Shown: positions 40,105 to 52,230 of the stretch, piece after piece
Numbering within the stretch: position 1 is the stretch's first letter
How the letters are laid out: each line of letters begins with the position of its first letter
DNA from: Linepithema humile
Taxonomy: Eukaryota > Arthropoda > Insecta > Hymenoptera > Formicidae
Direction: 5' to 3'
Assembly: GCF_040581485.1 (NCBI RefSeq)
Contig: NC_090132.1
Span: 18,409,411-18,473,410 of the forward strand
Length of the DNA stretch: 64,000 bases
The notes under the pieces: generated by a model
What the model was told of the DNA's origin: nothing
Databases searched by the model: none
Seen by the model: only the letters and a program-made list of their open reading frames with translations
Made by a program: the position numbers and the translations under genes

Positions 40105-40245
40105 CGTGAGGAAGTTTTTGCTCCGTTTATCCTATAAAAGTCAGCAGTTCTTGAGGCTCAGTTTATCTGGCGCGCGTCGTGCTAGTCGACAAAGCTCGGT
40201 TGCGCCTCGGGGGCCAATAACGCGACGCCCCTGATGTACAACCAC
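40105..40245 (+). promoter_or_regulatory. TATA plus initiator core-promoter-like module, copy 1
   Basis: TATAAAAG at 40133-40140 is followed by the insect initiator TCAGTT at 40158-40163. The TATA start is 27 bases before the initiator A, the spacing expected of a real core promoter. Downstream comes a GC-rich block with GCCTCGGGGGCCAATAACG. A second diverged copy of the module occurs at 40.9 kb. The first downstream ATG (40234) opens only about 26 codons, so no protein product is evident. Confidence 0.4.
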
Positions 40246-40894
40246 GAAAGAGCGGTGAAAATCCCTTCGTCACCCCTTGCCTACGTCGCACGACGACCTT
40301 CTCGTGTCTGCTAAATCGCGTTGTTGTCATTTCCGAAAGAGATCTACTTCCGTGGCGACAGAAAAGAAAAGCTGCAATCCACTCGCTAGAAATCTGTGTT
40401 GTCATCAAAAGCTCTTTTACTAAATAAATACCAAAAAAAAAATGCATTGTAAATTCTAATTATAATTTGCCGTAACAATTCTTAAAATATTTCAAGAGAA
40501 TTTAGCAATTAAATCAACAATTAAATCCACGATTAATTAAATCAAGTTAAAATATTGAAATTAGGAGCTCGACACAAATAAATTTTTATATGATACAAAA
40601 TTACGATAAATTTAATTTAACCGACAACGTTAACGATTTGTTTTATTTAAAGTTTAGTTTTTACTTGTGATATGCAAACAGGATTTTTCTTCTTATCTAT
40701 GACTATATTTAATTAAAAATATTTTTTCTGTGTCTCTTTATGAATATATTATATAATTATGTTCTACAATGTTACATTTGTGGAAATACGATTAAATAAT
40801 TAGCATTCTTATTTCGTTTACCCCGTGCTTGCGTCTAATCTTTTGAGTTCTTTATTCCTTTTGGTAATCGAAATCCAAACCATACGGATTACTT

Positions 40895-41010
40895 ACCCGC
40901 GCAGCCTTCGCCTCGTTTATCTCATAAAATTCAGTGATTCTTCGTTTCATTCGGCGACAACAATACGCGGCATGGCCTCGGGGGCCAATAACGACGTCCT
41001 TGATACTCTG
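40895..41010 (+). repeat. Diverged second copy of the 40.1-kb module
   Basis: Shares the block GCCTCGGGGGCCAATAACG exactly with copy 1 (771 bases apart) and a diverged version of the upstream CGTTTATC..ATAAAA sequence. Here the TATA is changed to CATAAAAT. An ATG sits directly before the shared block and opens 37 codons (MASGANNDVLDTL...), but I do not recognise the peptide. Confidence 0.45.
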
Positions 41011-42336
41011 TCCTCCCTTAGAGAATCAGCGTTGAGATTCATTCCCCTTTATGTTGTTGAGAGAAAGCTCGTGTCAATTTGAGGCACGCATTATCCCGTC
41101 GCATTACATCGCCGGGAATTAATTTTGCCATTTGAGTCATATGTCTCGATCAATCAAATAATTCTGGAAATGTACATATAAACGATTAGTAGATTCGGTT
41201 GAAACGAAACAAGAGATATAATTATCATCACGACACAACTGTTCGTAACTTATCCTAAAATCTTTATCTATGCTATTTATCAAACCGGCGTATTATCAGA
41301 TTATTTTTATTCGTATAATGAATTATATATATATATATATACACTCTTTCTCTGCTAAAATTTAAATCAGGAATTAATACGCAAAAGAAAAAGATAATGA
41401 AATGAGATACCATAAAATGGATTTTGCACACACACGCACATGTGTTTCGATGTTCATAAATATTTCAGCGATCTCGCATTATGTGCGCAAACTGTATCGA
41501 TTCTAAATCGATTTCTGCTCTATCCCATATTCTATTGCAATATTTTTTTCGATGTAAATTAAAGTTTTCGTAATAAATATTACTCTGATGGCAAATAAGT
41601 GCAGAACGTCGGCAAAAAGAGTAAATTTATTTCGCGGCGCGTCGACGAACGATACTGACGTCGACGGGCCAACGCAAATGCAGATACATGAAATGATCTA
41701 ACTTTTAACACTCGACGTTTTACGTCAGTTATGGACGTCAGTAATCTCCGTAGGGGTGACGTTTGATCTTCACGCCGGTTCGCCGAGTCCATTGTGAATT
41801 GTATCTGCTTCCTTTGCGCCTCGATTCCGCTTCACCTCGTCGCTTTCCGCACCGCGAGCAACGAGCCATCTCTCTTTTCCAGATTTAATGCCGCCTATTG
41901 TAGGGCCCGGGTGGTGCCTTGCATACCTTCCTCGTCTCCTTCCTGCTCTCTTTCGGCCGTCGTCCGTGGAGCACCGTTTATTCGTCCCCCACGGATCCAT
42001 GATGTAACAATTACGCTCACGAGTTATCACCCCAGCACCAGAGATTGCTAACGTTAAAGGAACACCTTTTTTTTCGCTATTTATGGCTGCTCGGCTAAAT
42101 AAAAGTGATCTCGCTAAGAACTCTCTACGTCGATGCTTTTTGATATAAAAATGATTTACGAGTAAACACGCTGGAATACAATGCGCGATTTGATATGTGT
42201 GCGATAAAGAAGTGAAGAATCTTATTTGTATGTGTGGATAAACAGATCAATATTTTAATGAGTTGTACAGAATTAAATAGATATCATGTATAAGTCGCGT
42301 CTCTTTTGACTTTAAAAAGATGATTACTTTCGGGGG

Positions 42337-42354
42337 AAAAAAAAAAAAAAAAAA
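42337..42354. repeat. Poly(A) tract
   Basis: Eighteen A bases in a row preceded by GGGGG. I see no gene copy upstream that would make it a retrocopy tail. Confidence 0.85.
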
Positions 42355-42619
42355 CAGTACAGAAGAAAAGCAATACTAAGCAGATTCTAAAGAATAGACT
42401 GCGTGGAATTAAATAGAGAAAAACAGATTAAAGAAAATAATAACATAATGAGTTGAATTTGTTTGAAAAAATAGAAAATGTATGTTTGCATGCTAAAGAG
42501 ATGCGGGGAGAAAAAAATACATGTATGGATATACAGGGATCGACAAAGAGAAGAGATCGGATGCAACAAACGGCGACTACGCCGCTGCTAAATAAACTGA
42601 AGCCTCCTCTCTGTACACT

Positions 42620-42680
42620 GGGGGGGGGGGGGTGACAGGGTGAGGGGTAGCGACGGAAAAAGGGGAGGGGGAGAGGGGTA
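42620..42680. repeat. G-run cluster beginning with thirteen G
   Basis: Thirteen consecutive G, then several GGG and GGGG runs interspersed with A and T. It meets the criterion for a G-quadruplex on the plus strand. The long homopolymer is also a site of sequencing error. Confidence 0.7.
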
Positions 42681-43390
42681 TTGCACACCCCGGCGTGACT
42701 GCGAGGATTTTATTAACTTCTGCACAACGGCGGCGCGCCGCACATTTCGCTCGGAGTAGAGAGAAAACGGAGCAGACCTCGACCCCGACAAACAGCCAAA
42801 TAAAGAGATAGTAATTATTGTGTTTGTGCTCGGTTTATTTCTTCGCTGCTGGCTCGTCCCTCGAAACGGGTCTCTCACTCCACCTCCACCCCACCGTCAC
42901 TATCTGTTCGTCGCGTTGCGACGCCCACCTTTATCAGACTACTACGTAACGTCGAGGTAATTTTTCCATTTTCTATCAAAAGAGATTTATTTCAACACAA
43001 GATGTTGCGAGACTTGGAAGAAAATTGTCGATACATGGATAAAGTCTGCAAAATCTAAATAAAATAAAACTTTTTTCTTTATACAATATATATATAATGT
43101 GAAATTCCGTGGCGTACAATTGAATCTCTTGGCCGAGAGAAATGCAATTGCAGACTCAACGGCTTTAACTTATCGGAATTATAATAAATAATTTGCTCGA
43201 CGCTAAATCGTCGAGTGTGCGCGATCAAAAATATTAGACAGTGGCAGAACATTCGGAAATCCGATCGGAGCCATCGGCTTTGATCCGTTAGACAGATATA
43301 GCATCTCGCACGTGGCTGAATGCTCCCCTATTCCCGAGATCGTGCTGTCCTTTTCACCTCTCTTCGAAACCACCCGCCTCCATTGCCCAC

Positions 43391-43432
43391 TCTTTCTCTC
43401 TCTTTATCTCTCTCTCTCTCTCTCTCTCTCTT
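43391..43432. repeat. (TC)n microsatellite
   Basis: TC dinucleotide tract with a few TTT/TTA interruptions. Confidence 0.85.
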
Positions 43433-45403
43433 TACATTCACAGGGAATTCCAAATGATCGTGAAATAACCGCTCACTTATATCAATTCGCTGGCTGCTCT
43501 TTATGAAGGCGCATTCACGCGTGCCATCCGCGATCCTGCCCTCCGCACAAGGATTCGCTCTCTTCGCCCTCGTATAGTGACGGATTACCGAACAGGCATG
43601 TAAAAGGCTCGCGCAAAACCTCCTCACTTATAGAATCTTAAGACAAAATGAAAAATTGTGATTATTGTTTTCATTATGCGAATATTATAAATTATTAAGA
43701 AATAATATTTAATTCTCTTCCAAGATTTCTTTAATTTAGACTTCTCATTACTTTTTTTATAGGACACCTAAAATTAGTTTGCGCCTGGATCTTTAAATGC
43801 CTTAATTCGCCACTGTCTCTACCGTCTTTTCTTCCTGCTTTTTTGGCGATAGACAGTCCTTCTCTCTTTTTCAGCGCGTAATCTCCGAAATGATCAAGCC
43901 CCCTCAACGACCATCATCCACCTCGGTTCTCCCCCCCTTTGCATTTATCCCTCTTTTTTCTATACTTATTCGGTCTCTTTTTAGTCGCGCGGAGTAACAA
44001 TCATCCTAGTCAATTATTTCAAACGCGTCCGACTGCGCTCTCTTCATTGTCGCGTGCTAATTGCCCTTTGAAGCATTGCGAAATTGTCACAGTGAATTTT
44101 ATTAGATTATAACTTAACGCGGCAAACGATGCAGACATTAATGAAAATTTTTTTAACGCCAAACTATTTTATATTGTTGAAGTAAAAACATTTTTTCACA
44201 TTTTAGCTTCAATATAGCAAAATGATAAATAGCGCAAAACTATTCTAAAGAGTTTAATTAAAGAGCTTTATTATTGAAAAGAAGAACATCTTTGAAAATC
44301 AGGATGTCTCGTCATACTACTTACGACGGACCAGGACATTTTATAAAATTGTTCGATACCTTTTTGCAACTTAATCGAACAGGATAGAGGCAGAATCCAC
44401 AGACAACGATTACGCAATTGAGGGTTAGCCGATAGAAGAAGCTAGAAAAAAAGACAGAGGATCGACCACGAGGAGAGAAGATGATCGTCCTCGAAGGGAT
44501 TTCTCCGGTGAGTAACGCCGCAGCGTGCGATTCAGGAGACAATGGCCAGAAGAATAGGGAGGAAATATAATTGAGCGATTTGAGACGCCTTGAGGAGTGG
44601 GGAAGGGGGGCGGAGACAGGAAGGGAGACGGATCCGGCCCGATAAAGTATAATTATTTTCCGATAGAGTGGAAATTATTCGGGAACGAGCGTCGAGCTAT
44701 TTGACGATATTCATACTTTTATTAAACGACTCTCTGACCGTCTCCTTCTTCGCCCCCTGCCATTCGCCCCCGTCCTCGAATACTTTTCCGTCCCAACACT
44801 TACCTCGAGATGCAATATTACACACGATGCAAAGAACTTTGAGTCGAATATTCGATGAACGAATAATTATCCGACGCTTAAAGTTACTGCGTTGAAAGAT
44901 TGAGAATTTTACACAAAGTATAGAAGTTCTCATTGCAATCCGAAATATAATATAAATAGTTACAATTTTTCGGTTTGTGTCTATTTCCACGCTTTTGTAC
45001 GCAAAAGAGCTTTACAATTGTCATATTTTATTAATCGCAAATTGTTGTGTATAATTTCCGATCTAGCAGCTCTTAAAGTGATACAATACTCGTAGAACGA
45101 TGCGATACATTATGATTCTTTCTAATTAAAGTGTGCTAAGAATCGCCCGTCCCGCGCAGCACGAATACAACAGAAAGACAGTCGCGAAACTGAAAGACGT
45201 AATTTTCAAGGTAACAGCGAGTCCGAGCGTATCGGAGATATTCCTCTTCAAAGCGGCCATAATGTCTCGCGAGAATCTGCCTCACATCAGTTTTGCAATA
45301 TCTTATTTTATGAAGGCAGACGGACCCCGCCCTGCTGATGACACGTTGATAATGATACTCCGCAGCTATTCACGAGCGAGTAACATTGTTAACTTTGCAA
45401 TAC

Positions 45404-45430
45404 GGGGGAGGGGGGGGGGGCCGGGCGGGG
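45404..45430. repeat. G-rich run (potential G-quadruplex)
   Basis: Five G, then eleven G, then GGG and GGGG blocks separated by one or two bases. A strong quadruplex-type sequence, in otherwise unannotated DNA. Confidence 0.75.
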
Positions 45431-45747
45431 ATAGTGGGGCACGACGGCGTGGGTGGAGAATGGAGGGAAGGGGGATAAAGCGACACAGAGAAAGCGAGAT
45501 CTCACCCATTGTAAGGCAGGGGATGATAATAGGTTGACATCTGCACTCAGCAGCTCCGGTTCCAGCAGCTCGTTGGAAACGCAATTAATATTCGTAATTA
45601 TGCCACATCCCCACCTACCGCCCTCAGTCATCTCTCCTCCCTTGTCCCTCTCCCTCCACGACTGCAGCCTGTTTCTTACTCCTTCGTTACCTTCGTTCTC
45701 CCATCGAAGAACGAGATTTAACGAGATAAGTTGTCATCGCGATATCT

Positions 45748-45784
45748 GTCTTTCTTTTTCTTTTCTTTTCTTTTTTTTTTTTTT
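45748..45784. repeat. Pyrimidine / poly-T tract
   Basis: T-rich tract with C interruptions ending in fourteen T, followed by GTCAGCTGCTGAGG, giving the look of a splice acceptor. No exon could be recognised after it. Confidence 0.7.
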
Positions 45785-47110
45785 GTCAGCTGCTGAGGAG
45801 AATCCGGCGATGGTTTCGTCTTGAACGAGTTCGTGCCGGACGGCGCTTGATGATTGCTTAACAGTTCATCTTTATTACCTAGCAGTAATTAAAACAATTA
45901 TGCACGCAAAAAATTATTAGCAGGCAAACAAGATACGTAAAACGAGTAAAGTATGTGGAGTACAATTTTTGTCCGCATACGACGAAATATTATTTTCGTC
46001 TAATTGCTAATTGATCGATAAAAGGATAATTAAACAATAATTAAAAATATGGAATCTATGTATCTTTATGCACTTTTCTAAAATTGAAGTAAATTTATTA
46101 ATATACCACTTATTACTTGTACCGATCTGAAAGATCTTAATTGGTGAACTTTACATTTAACTTCAAAAAGATATATAAACTGACTCAACACTGAGTAGAA
46201 GAATGAAGTACATAAGATGTACTTCAGAATATCCCAATCGTGTTTGTAACAATGCCGTAACTATTGCCTAAACGTGACAAATAATATGTATATGCGGCGT
46301 TGAGATTACTTTTCATTCTTTTATGTGTCCGGAAAACTGTCATGTTCAGGATACCACCTACCGCTTATTGTTAGCCTAATTGCGGTAGAAGAACATACAC
46401 GTGAAAGTCGAATACTCTAAATCTTGACATCGTGGTTGTGATTCAACGCACGATATCTCAAAAGAAATGATAAGGATATATAATTGAATATTTATTGTAC
46501 ATTCCTTATTTTGCATTCGCTTCTTCAATATGTTACTTATATTTTACACACGCACATACTACATTCACTATTGTTTAAAACTTTATAAGTAACTTTTTAA
46601 TAATATAAGATCTTGATTTGAATTCACAATGTCGTACGCAATAAGCGCCGTTGAATTCACGTGTTCCGTAGTCTATCAATTAATAGTTTAACACCGCTGT
46701 ACGGAAGATGCGATTAAAAGGAGAAACGAGAAACGAAGGAGCTTCGCGCGGAATAAAGGTAATTGCAGTCACGGCGTTTCGCTGGCGCGGCTAGAAATCC
46801 GACGCGCGTCGTTTCGTTTTTGCGCTATCCAGTCTGTTGCTGTAAAATATATAATCTCGCGTCAAGAGGGAGGGGGGACGATTCAATGGAGCGGAAATTA
46901 CGCAACGGAATTTGCGACTTCTCGTCCACCGTAAGCCCCCGCTGTCCAAATAGAAAATGGATTAAGAGCATCGAGGTACAGTTTCGAAGCGGAGTCGTAG
47001 ATATTATCGGTAATAGCGCAATTATGATAATGGCGGGTAATTCTGCACAAAATTCAGATAGGGAGAAAGAGAGAGACAACGAGAGGAGCTGGAAGGACGA
47101 CCAAGTGTCG

Positions 47111-47170
47111 CAGAGAGAGGGAGAGAGAGAGGGAGAGAGAGAGAGAGAGCAAGGGAGACAGAGAGAGAAG
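47111..47170. repeat. (GA)n-rich microsatellite
   Basis: Imperfect GA/GGA repeat. An open frame on each strand across it translates to a charged or Ser/Leu low-complexity peptide and is not credible as a gene. Confidence 0.8.
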
Positions 47171-49833
47171 AGGTAAACGGGCGAACTGAGACTGCTAATG
47201 AAGGAAACAGTTAGATTCAAACGGCCTCCAATAATTATCCTGCCAGCCATCCATATTATAGTCTCGACAATGCACCAAATTGTTCACACTTCCCTTAACA
47301 ATACATCTAACGCTCCGTAGTTCCTGAATGCCGGGTGGAAAAGGGTGGCTGCAAAGGTGGACTAGTGTTACTATTTGAATTCTTCCGACATCGTTCCAGA
47401 TATTATCTGAATGCAACCACTGGCGCATTTTTTTAACCACAGAACATTGAGTAGTTGAAAGAAGTACAGATATACGGATTTCGGATAATTTTGTGTTTGC
47501 GAAACTAATTAAGATTGTACATTCGAAAGCAATAGCGCGCATATATTTGGACGCCTAATCGGCTGTAATATTAGTAATATCTTGTTGCGCTGCATCTTCT
47601 GACCGAATCACGACGCATTAATTCGCGTAAAAATGTTTAATTCGTACGAATCTTGCGACGATTTAATCTTGTCAAGCTACTTTAGATAAAATATAATACG
47701 GATATATACAGAACTGATTTATAAATAGAAAAGAGCTGTACGCGAAAACGGCCAGAGTTAATGTACGTCAGCTAAACCGCGCCGGCGAAAATTAAAACGT
47801 ATACTACTGACAGTTACTATATTACGCTCCGGTGCAGTCGCGACTGTACACCTCTTAGGGAATACCTATGAATGCACGTCGAACGATCGTACGGGCCGGC
47901 AAATTCATGTCATTTAGGATTGAATCTCGAAGCCAGAGGCCCGGTCTCGCGGCGTTGATGTGTTGATATTAGTAGAGCTAATTTGATAGTTTAATCAATT
48001 TCCGTAAGCCGACGGGAGTTTAATAGTGATGTCATCATTTTCAACGGGGCACAATGAGGTTAATCTCGCTCGACGAGCTAATATTCGGAGAGTTAATAGA
48101 GTTTCAAATGCAGGCAGGGCCGTTATTTGCCCGCATCCGTTCGCGAGCATATACGTACATCAAGGTATCGAAGCAATGAAAAAAGGATAAACCCAGTCGC
48201 GCCGTGAGAGGTTTCGGTCGCAATCATAAATCGCGATGCGGCCTGCGATGATTCGCCGCATTAAATGATTATTCAATATATATACATTCATTATTATACA
48301 TAGATATTAAATATAATCTATTCTACATATATCATTCTTACATTAAGTAGTTATAAATTCTCTAGAACGTGTATACGTAATCAAAACGTATACGAATGTG
48401 CTAAATCAAACTCTCGTAAGAAAATGAATTAATAAAGTCGAATATTTTGTGAAAAAAAATAGTCAACACAATCTAATAATTACGACTTCATAAATTTAAT
48501 TTGACAGAAGTGTGAATAAGAGAGAGAATCTAGTAGAAATAAAAAAAAAATATAGCATTATCCCTCGTCAGACAGTCAAACAAAAATCTGGGTAAGGTGA
48601 CTGTAGAGTCGGCAGATTACGAGGGTGGAATTAAAGATTCGCGGATGTGTTTCGCAGTTTTCGTTCGAGCAGTCCTGGCTACGAATCCCCAAGCCGGCAT
48701 ATTAGGTGGAGGTACGCAGTTAGGCAATAACCGCTGTCAATAGAACCCGGCCTCTCCTCCTCTCCTGAAGTGGCCCCCACTCGAAAATGCTACTCGCTAA
48801 ATTAGGTAGGTTATATGGGTTTCGTTTCATTTGCGAGCAAACTTTAATAAACGCTAAAATTGCGTAAAAGAGCAAGGTTTTCAGACGGGCGAATCAGGGT
48901 CGGTCTGCTCTCGACGGCAAAGACTGCATATACGAATACCGCTAAAAACCGCGGTGCGGAATATTTATTCGGGATTATTGCATTTTATTAGATGACAAAT
49001 AAATATAAGTATAGGAATAATCTTAGAAAATTATAAAACGGTGTACTCGAGATGAAAATAAAGAGGCACAAAAATATTCTTATTATGGAAATGGTACAGA
49101 GAGGCTATAGAAACAATAATTCATCATATAAATACGATACGGTGTGCAATTAAAAAGAAATAATTAATTAAAGCAGACAATAAACTATCCGAATCGGCAA
49201 ATGCTTTGCACGAGATTATTATTGTGTCTTCTGCAAATACTTTATATTTTATATTGACGTAATAACAATAAAATTCGCTTTTGCACAGATTAAAAATTTC
49301 TCGAGCAGATTAATCCATTGTGTTTGGTAAAGTCAAAATATAATGCAGCATAAAAAGATGCTATTAATATTATAATTGATTACGTTCAAAAATGTATGCT
49401 ATTTCTTTTAAATATATAATACAATCTTATTTCATTTCGTAAGCATTTCGAAATTATCATTTAAAATCCATTTTTTTTTTATAAAACTGTTTTGTATACT
49501 TACAAATGCACATTCTTCTGCGCTGTCTTTGTTGAAATTATATTAATGATTATGAAGGAATATAATGATTCGTTTAATGCATTATTAAATATTCATTTTA
49601 CCACCATCTAGCGACAAACTTACAACATATATTCCAAATACAAAATCCTCGGTATTTTATCCGTTGAACATTTCGGCTTACAGTTTCTTTTTCTTTGCAG
49701 AGAGGGCGTTTAATTCGTAGGCTGGGGTAATAATATTTTTGAGAATATTCTTGTGGTTAGGTTTTCTTGTACAAGAGTATACATAACGTAAAGTGCTTGA
49801 CATACATAAGCAAGTGAAAATTTCCAATTAAAA

Positions 49834-50217
49834 ATGAGTCTCGTAGCGTATGACAGCAGCGACGAGGGATCTGAGAACGAGGAAAATGAAACTGAAAAAG
49901 AAACAATTGTCGCAAACGAGAGGAATGATGACACGATAGAAACAATAATCGTACAAACGAATTCTAAATTATCTTTACCTTCTCCAAAAGTAATTACACT
50001 AAGTAAGAAGGACGAGGAAGAAGAAGGCAGCAATGCAAAAACCTTCGAAACCTTCGAAAATTTTTTCGATATGTTACCAAAACCTGAAAGTTTAAATTCT
50101 ACAGAAAACCTTGAAGAGGATAATAATGATGTCTTGTTGAAGAAAAAAACGGAAACTCGAGCTGTAAAGCCAGTAAAAAAGCAGACAGTAAAAATATCAG
50201 TGCCTTCTTTATCAGAA
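49834..50217 (+). CDS. PRCC: PRCC exon 1
   Basis: 128 codons: family start MSLVAYDSSDE, then a Glu/Asp-rich region and the FENFFDMLPKPE segment. Donor GTATGT after Glu128. A TTTGCAG upstream at about 49694-49700 could be the acceptor of a 5' UTR intron. Confidence 0.85.
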
Positions 50218-51314
50218 GTATGTATATATATGTTTTTTTTTTTTAAGAATCTATATATTTCTCTACTACACTGTATATCTAAATTATTTGACATATTTTA
50301 ACAGTTTAAAGATCTTGAGGAAGAGGAAGATGAGAAGAAACCAGCTAAGATTATACAACCATCGCAAGTAAGTTTAAGAAAATGTATGTAAGTAAATTAA
50401 CTGATTGGATGTAATTTTTGAATTATTCATAATTTCAGAAAGGCTGTGGACTCTTTTCCCTTTTAGTTCCACCAAACAAAGAGATGGCAAATAGCAAAAT
50501 TCTAATACCTCAAAGTGTTAAGAACACAAAAGCAAATATTCAGCAGCTAAAAACAATAAGAAAATCTAATTCAAGTAAGATTAATGATTCTAAAGTAACA
50601 CAGCCACTTTTAGATAAACCATACAATGAGATGAGTTCTGATGAAGAAGATGTGCCAGAAGATTTCTTTGGATTAACTACAAACAAAGATACGCCAGACA
50701 GCTCTGCATCAAAATTATCAAATACAGAATCACTTTCATATGATTTTACACATAAATCGCATGAAGAAACTTCGCTCAGAAAGCGCATAGAGGATCATAC
50801 AATACAAGATTCCTCCACCGTTACTTCTGATATGTTCAATGATCAATTGGGCAATTCAAGCAAAACATTAATAAGCAATGTTATAAATTTACCTAAAGAA
50901 GAAATATTACAGAAAAACAAAGCAGAGGTAGGACCAAAATTACCTGTTCCTGAGCAAGAATACAACGTTGATATGGAAGGAAATGTAGCATTTGATGAAA
51001 AAGCAATTGAGTATCTTTGTGGAAAACGAGGTATAAAACGCAAAGACACAGAAATTGATGAAGCAAATATAATTGAAATAAATGGAGAAGATATAAAACC
51101 AGATGAAAGGGAATGGCTGGTAAAAGCACTAACAGAAGAGCCTGTACAAAGACCGATATCTATGCAAAGCTGTGGAATCAATTCCCAATCCAAAAAGAAG
51201 CATCAAATAACTTATTTAGCGCATCAAGCCAAAGCCATGGAGTTAGAACTCAAAAACCAATGGTCTCAAAATAAAATGACAAGAAAACAGACAAAATCGA
51301 AGTATGGTTTCTAA
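49834..51314 (+). CDS. PRCC: PRCC orthologue (proline-rich protein PRCC)
   Basis: A nuclear protein of the PRCC family, linked in other animals to pre-mRNA splicing and mitotic checkpoint partners. Three exons: 49834-50217, 50305-50367 and 50439-51314; all junctions are phase 0 with GT/AG borders, giving 440 aa. The N-terminus MSLVAYDSSDE matches the family start. GLFSLLVPP at about 153-161 is the second family motif. The conserved C-terminal block (about 400-440) includes KHQITYLAHQAKAMELEL and ends in KYGF. The middle is acidic and Ser/Lys-rich, and it is less proline-rich than the vertebrate protein. The gene converges with the HAUS1-like gene; stop codons are 154 bases apart. The homology call is strong because of both conserved ends. 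Confidence 0.93.
50305..50367 (+). CDS. PRCC: PRCC exon 2
   Basis: A 63-nt exon of 21 codons, acidic then basic (FKDLEEEEDEKKPAKIIQ). The acceptor is TTTTAACAG and the donor GTAAGT. Both neighbouring introns are under 90 bases. Confidence 0.85.
50439..51314 (+). CDS. PRCC: PRCC exon 3
   Basis: Starts with KGCGLFSLLVPP after acceptor AATTTCAG and runs to the stop, including the conserved C-terminal block ending KYGF. An ATTAAA poly(A)-type signal lies at about 51373-51378. Confidence 0.92.
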   Translation, partial: KGCGLFSLLVPPNKEMANSKILIPQSVKNTKANIQQLKTIRKSNSSKINDSKVTQPLLDKPYNEMSSDEEDVPEDFFGLTTNKDTPDSSASKLSNTESLSYDFTHKSHEETSLRKRIEDHTIQDSSTVTSDMFNDQLGNSSKTLISNVINLPKEEILQKNKAEVGPKLPVPEQEYNVDMEGNVAFDEKAIEYLCGKRGIKRKDTEIDEANIIEINGEDIKPDEREWLVKALTEEPVQRPISMQSCGINSQSKKKHQITYLAHQAKAMELELKNQWSQNKMTRKQTKSKYGF

Positions 51315-51468
51315 AAAAAATTTTACAAAATATTTTCATATATGCATATTTAATCTTTTATTTTTCATATAAATTAAAAATATAAAAACTTATTGTTTAT
51401 AAGAATAGAAATATATTGTGTAAATATACAAAATACTATGTGTTTAAAATATGATTAAAATTTAAAAC

Positions 51469-52230
51469 TTATTGAGTCTTTTCTAAAAATTCTTGTTCTA
51501 AGTTTTCATATTCTTTCCTCTTGCTTTCCAGTAATAATTTTGCCTGTAGTAAATTAGGTGGTAAATCGTTATATTGAGAGAGTGGTTGGTTCAAATCTCC
51601 CAATTTGCTTATATTTTCTAAATACAGTTTATACTTGTTTAATATATGTTCAGGATAAAGTTCATTAATCTGCATATCATCTAAGTCTGTCTCTAATTTA
51701 TCCACAGCTTGTTGATATTCTTTCATTTTCGTAGACAGAAAAACTTTATTACAATATAAATTATCTTTATCCTTCTCTATAATATCAAGTGTATTGTTGA
51801 TGGAATTAACTGCATCTTGTAAATGGTCCAGCCTTGTCTGTAATTTTGTGCAACTTCTAAATAACTTATCATGTATCAGCGACATCTTCTTCTCTTCTCG
51901 TTGTTGTCTTTTCTCTTCTATAATCTTTCGTTCTCTAGCCACACACAATGCTGTTTCATCAAATTCTGATAGCTTCTCAGATTTTAAGATTAAAGACAAC
52001 TTTTCTAAACCTTCTTTTATATCATTAGGCAACGCCTTAACATCAAAATTTAATTTGGATAATAAACCTGTCATTTCCTTTGTAAATGCGATATTTTCCT
52101 CTGTTGTCTCTGAAATGCCCCTTTGCAAGTACCGAAGTAACAAAGCTTTCTCGATAAATGTGTTTTCATTGTTACATTTTGTGGCTCCAGTTGCAATAGA
52201 AGTGGAACCATTGTGTAAAAGTGATGCTGT
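51469..52230 (-). CDS. HAUS1: HAUS1-like exon 2
   Basis: 254 codons including stop, open throughout from acceptor AATTATAG. Predominantly Lys/Glu/Leu-rich coiled-coil. AATAAA on the minus strand at 51362-51357 is a candidate poly(A) signal and lies within PRCC's 3' flank. Confidence 0.8.
   Translation of the reverse strand, partial: TASLLHNGSTSIATGATKCNNENTFIEKALLLRYLQRGISETTEENIAFTKEMTGLLSKLNFDVKALPNDIKEGLEKLSLILKSEKLSEFDETALCVARERKIIEEKRQQREEKKMSLIHDKLFRSCTKLQTRLDHLQDAVNSINNTLDIIEKDKDNLYCNKVFLSTKMKEYQQAVDKLETDLDDMQINELYPEHILNKYKLYLENISKLGDLNQPLSQYNDLPPNLLQAKLLLESKRKEYENLEQEFLEKTQ

Larger units (their letters stand above)
37619..49833. other. Gene-poor interval between the homeobox gene and PRCC
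   Basis: No recognisable complete gene. Contents: AT-rich DNA, possible gene remnants at 38148-39536, a duplicated TATA-containing module at 40.1 and 40.9 kb, CpG-rich blocks at about 41600-42050, 42600-42920 and 46680-47250, and several simple repeats and G-runs listed separately. Open frames over the GA and pyrimidine tracts are low-complexity. Confidence 0.5.

Noticed and set aside
42337..42354. Poly(A) tract as the tail of a retrotransposed gene
   Set aside because: No recognisable coding or mRNA-like sequence precedes it and no flanking target duplication was seen.
46763..47250. 137-codon plus and 141-codon minus open frames
   Set aside because: Both are produced by the GA repeat at 47111-47170; no homology recognised.
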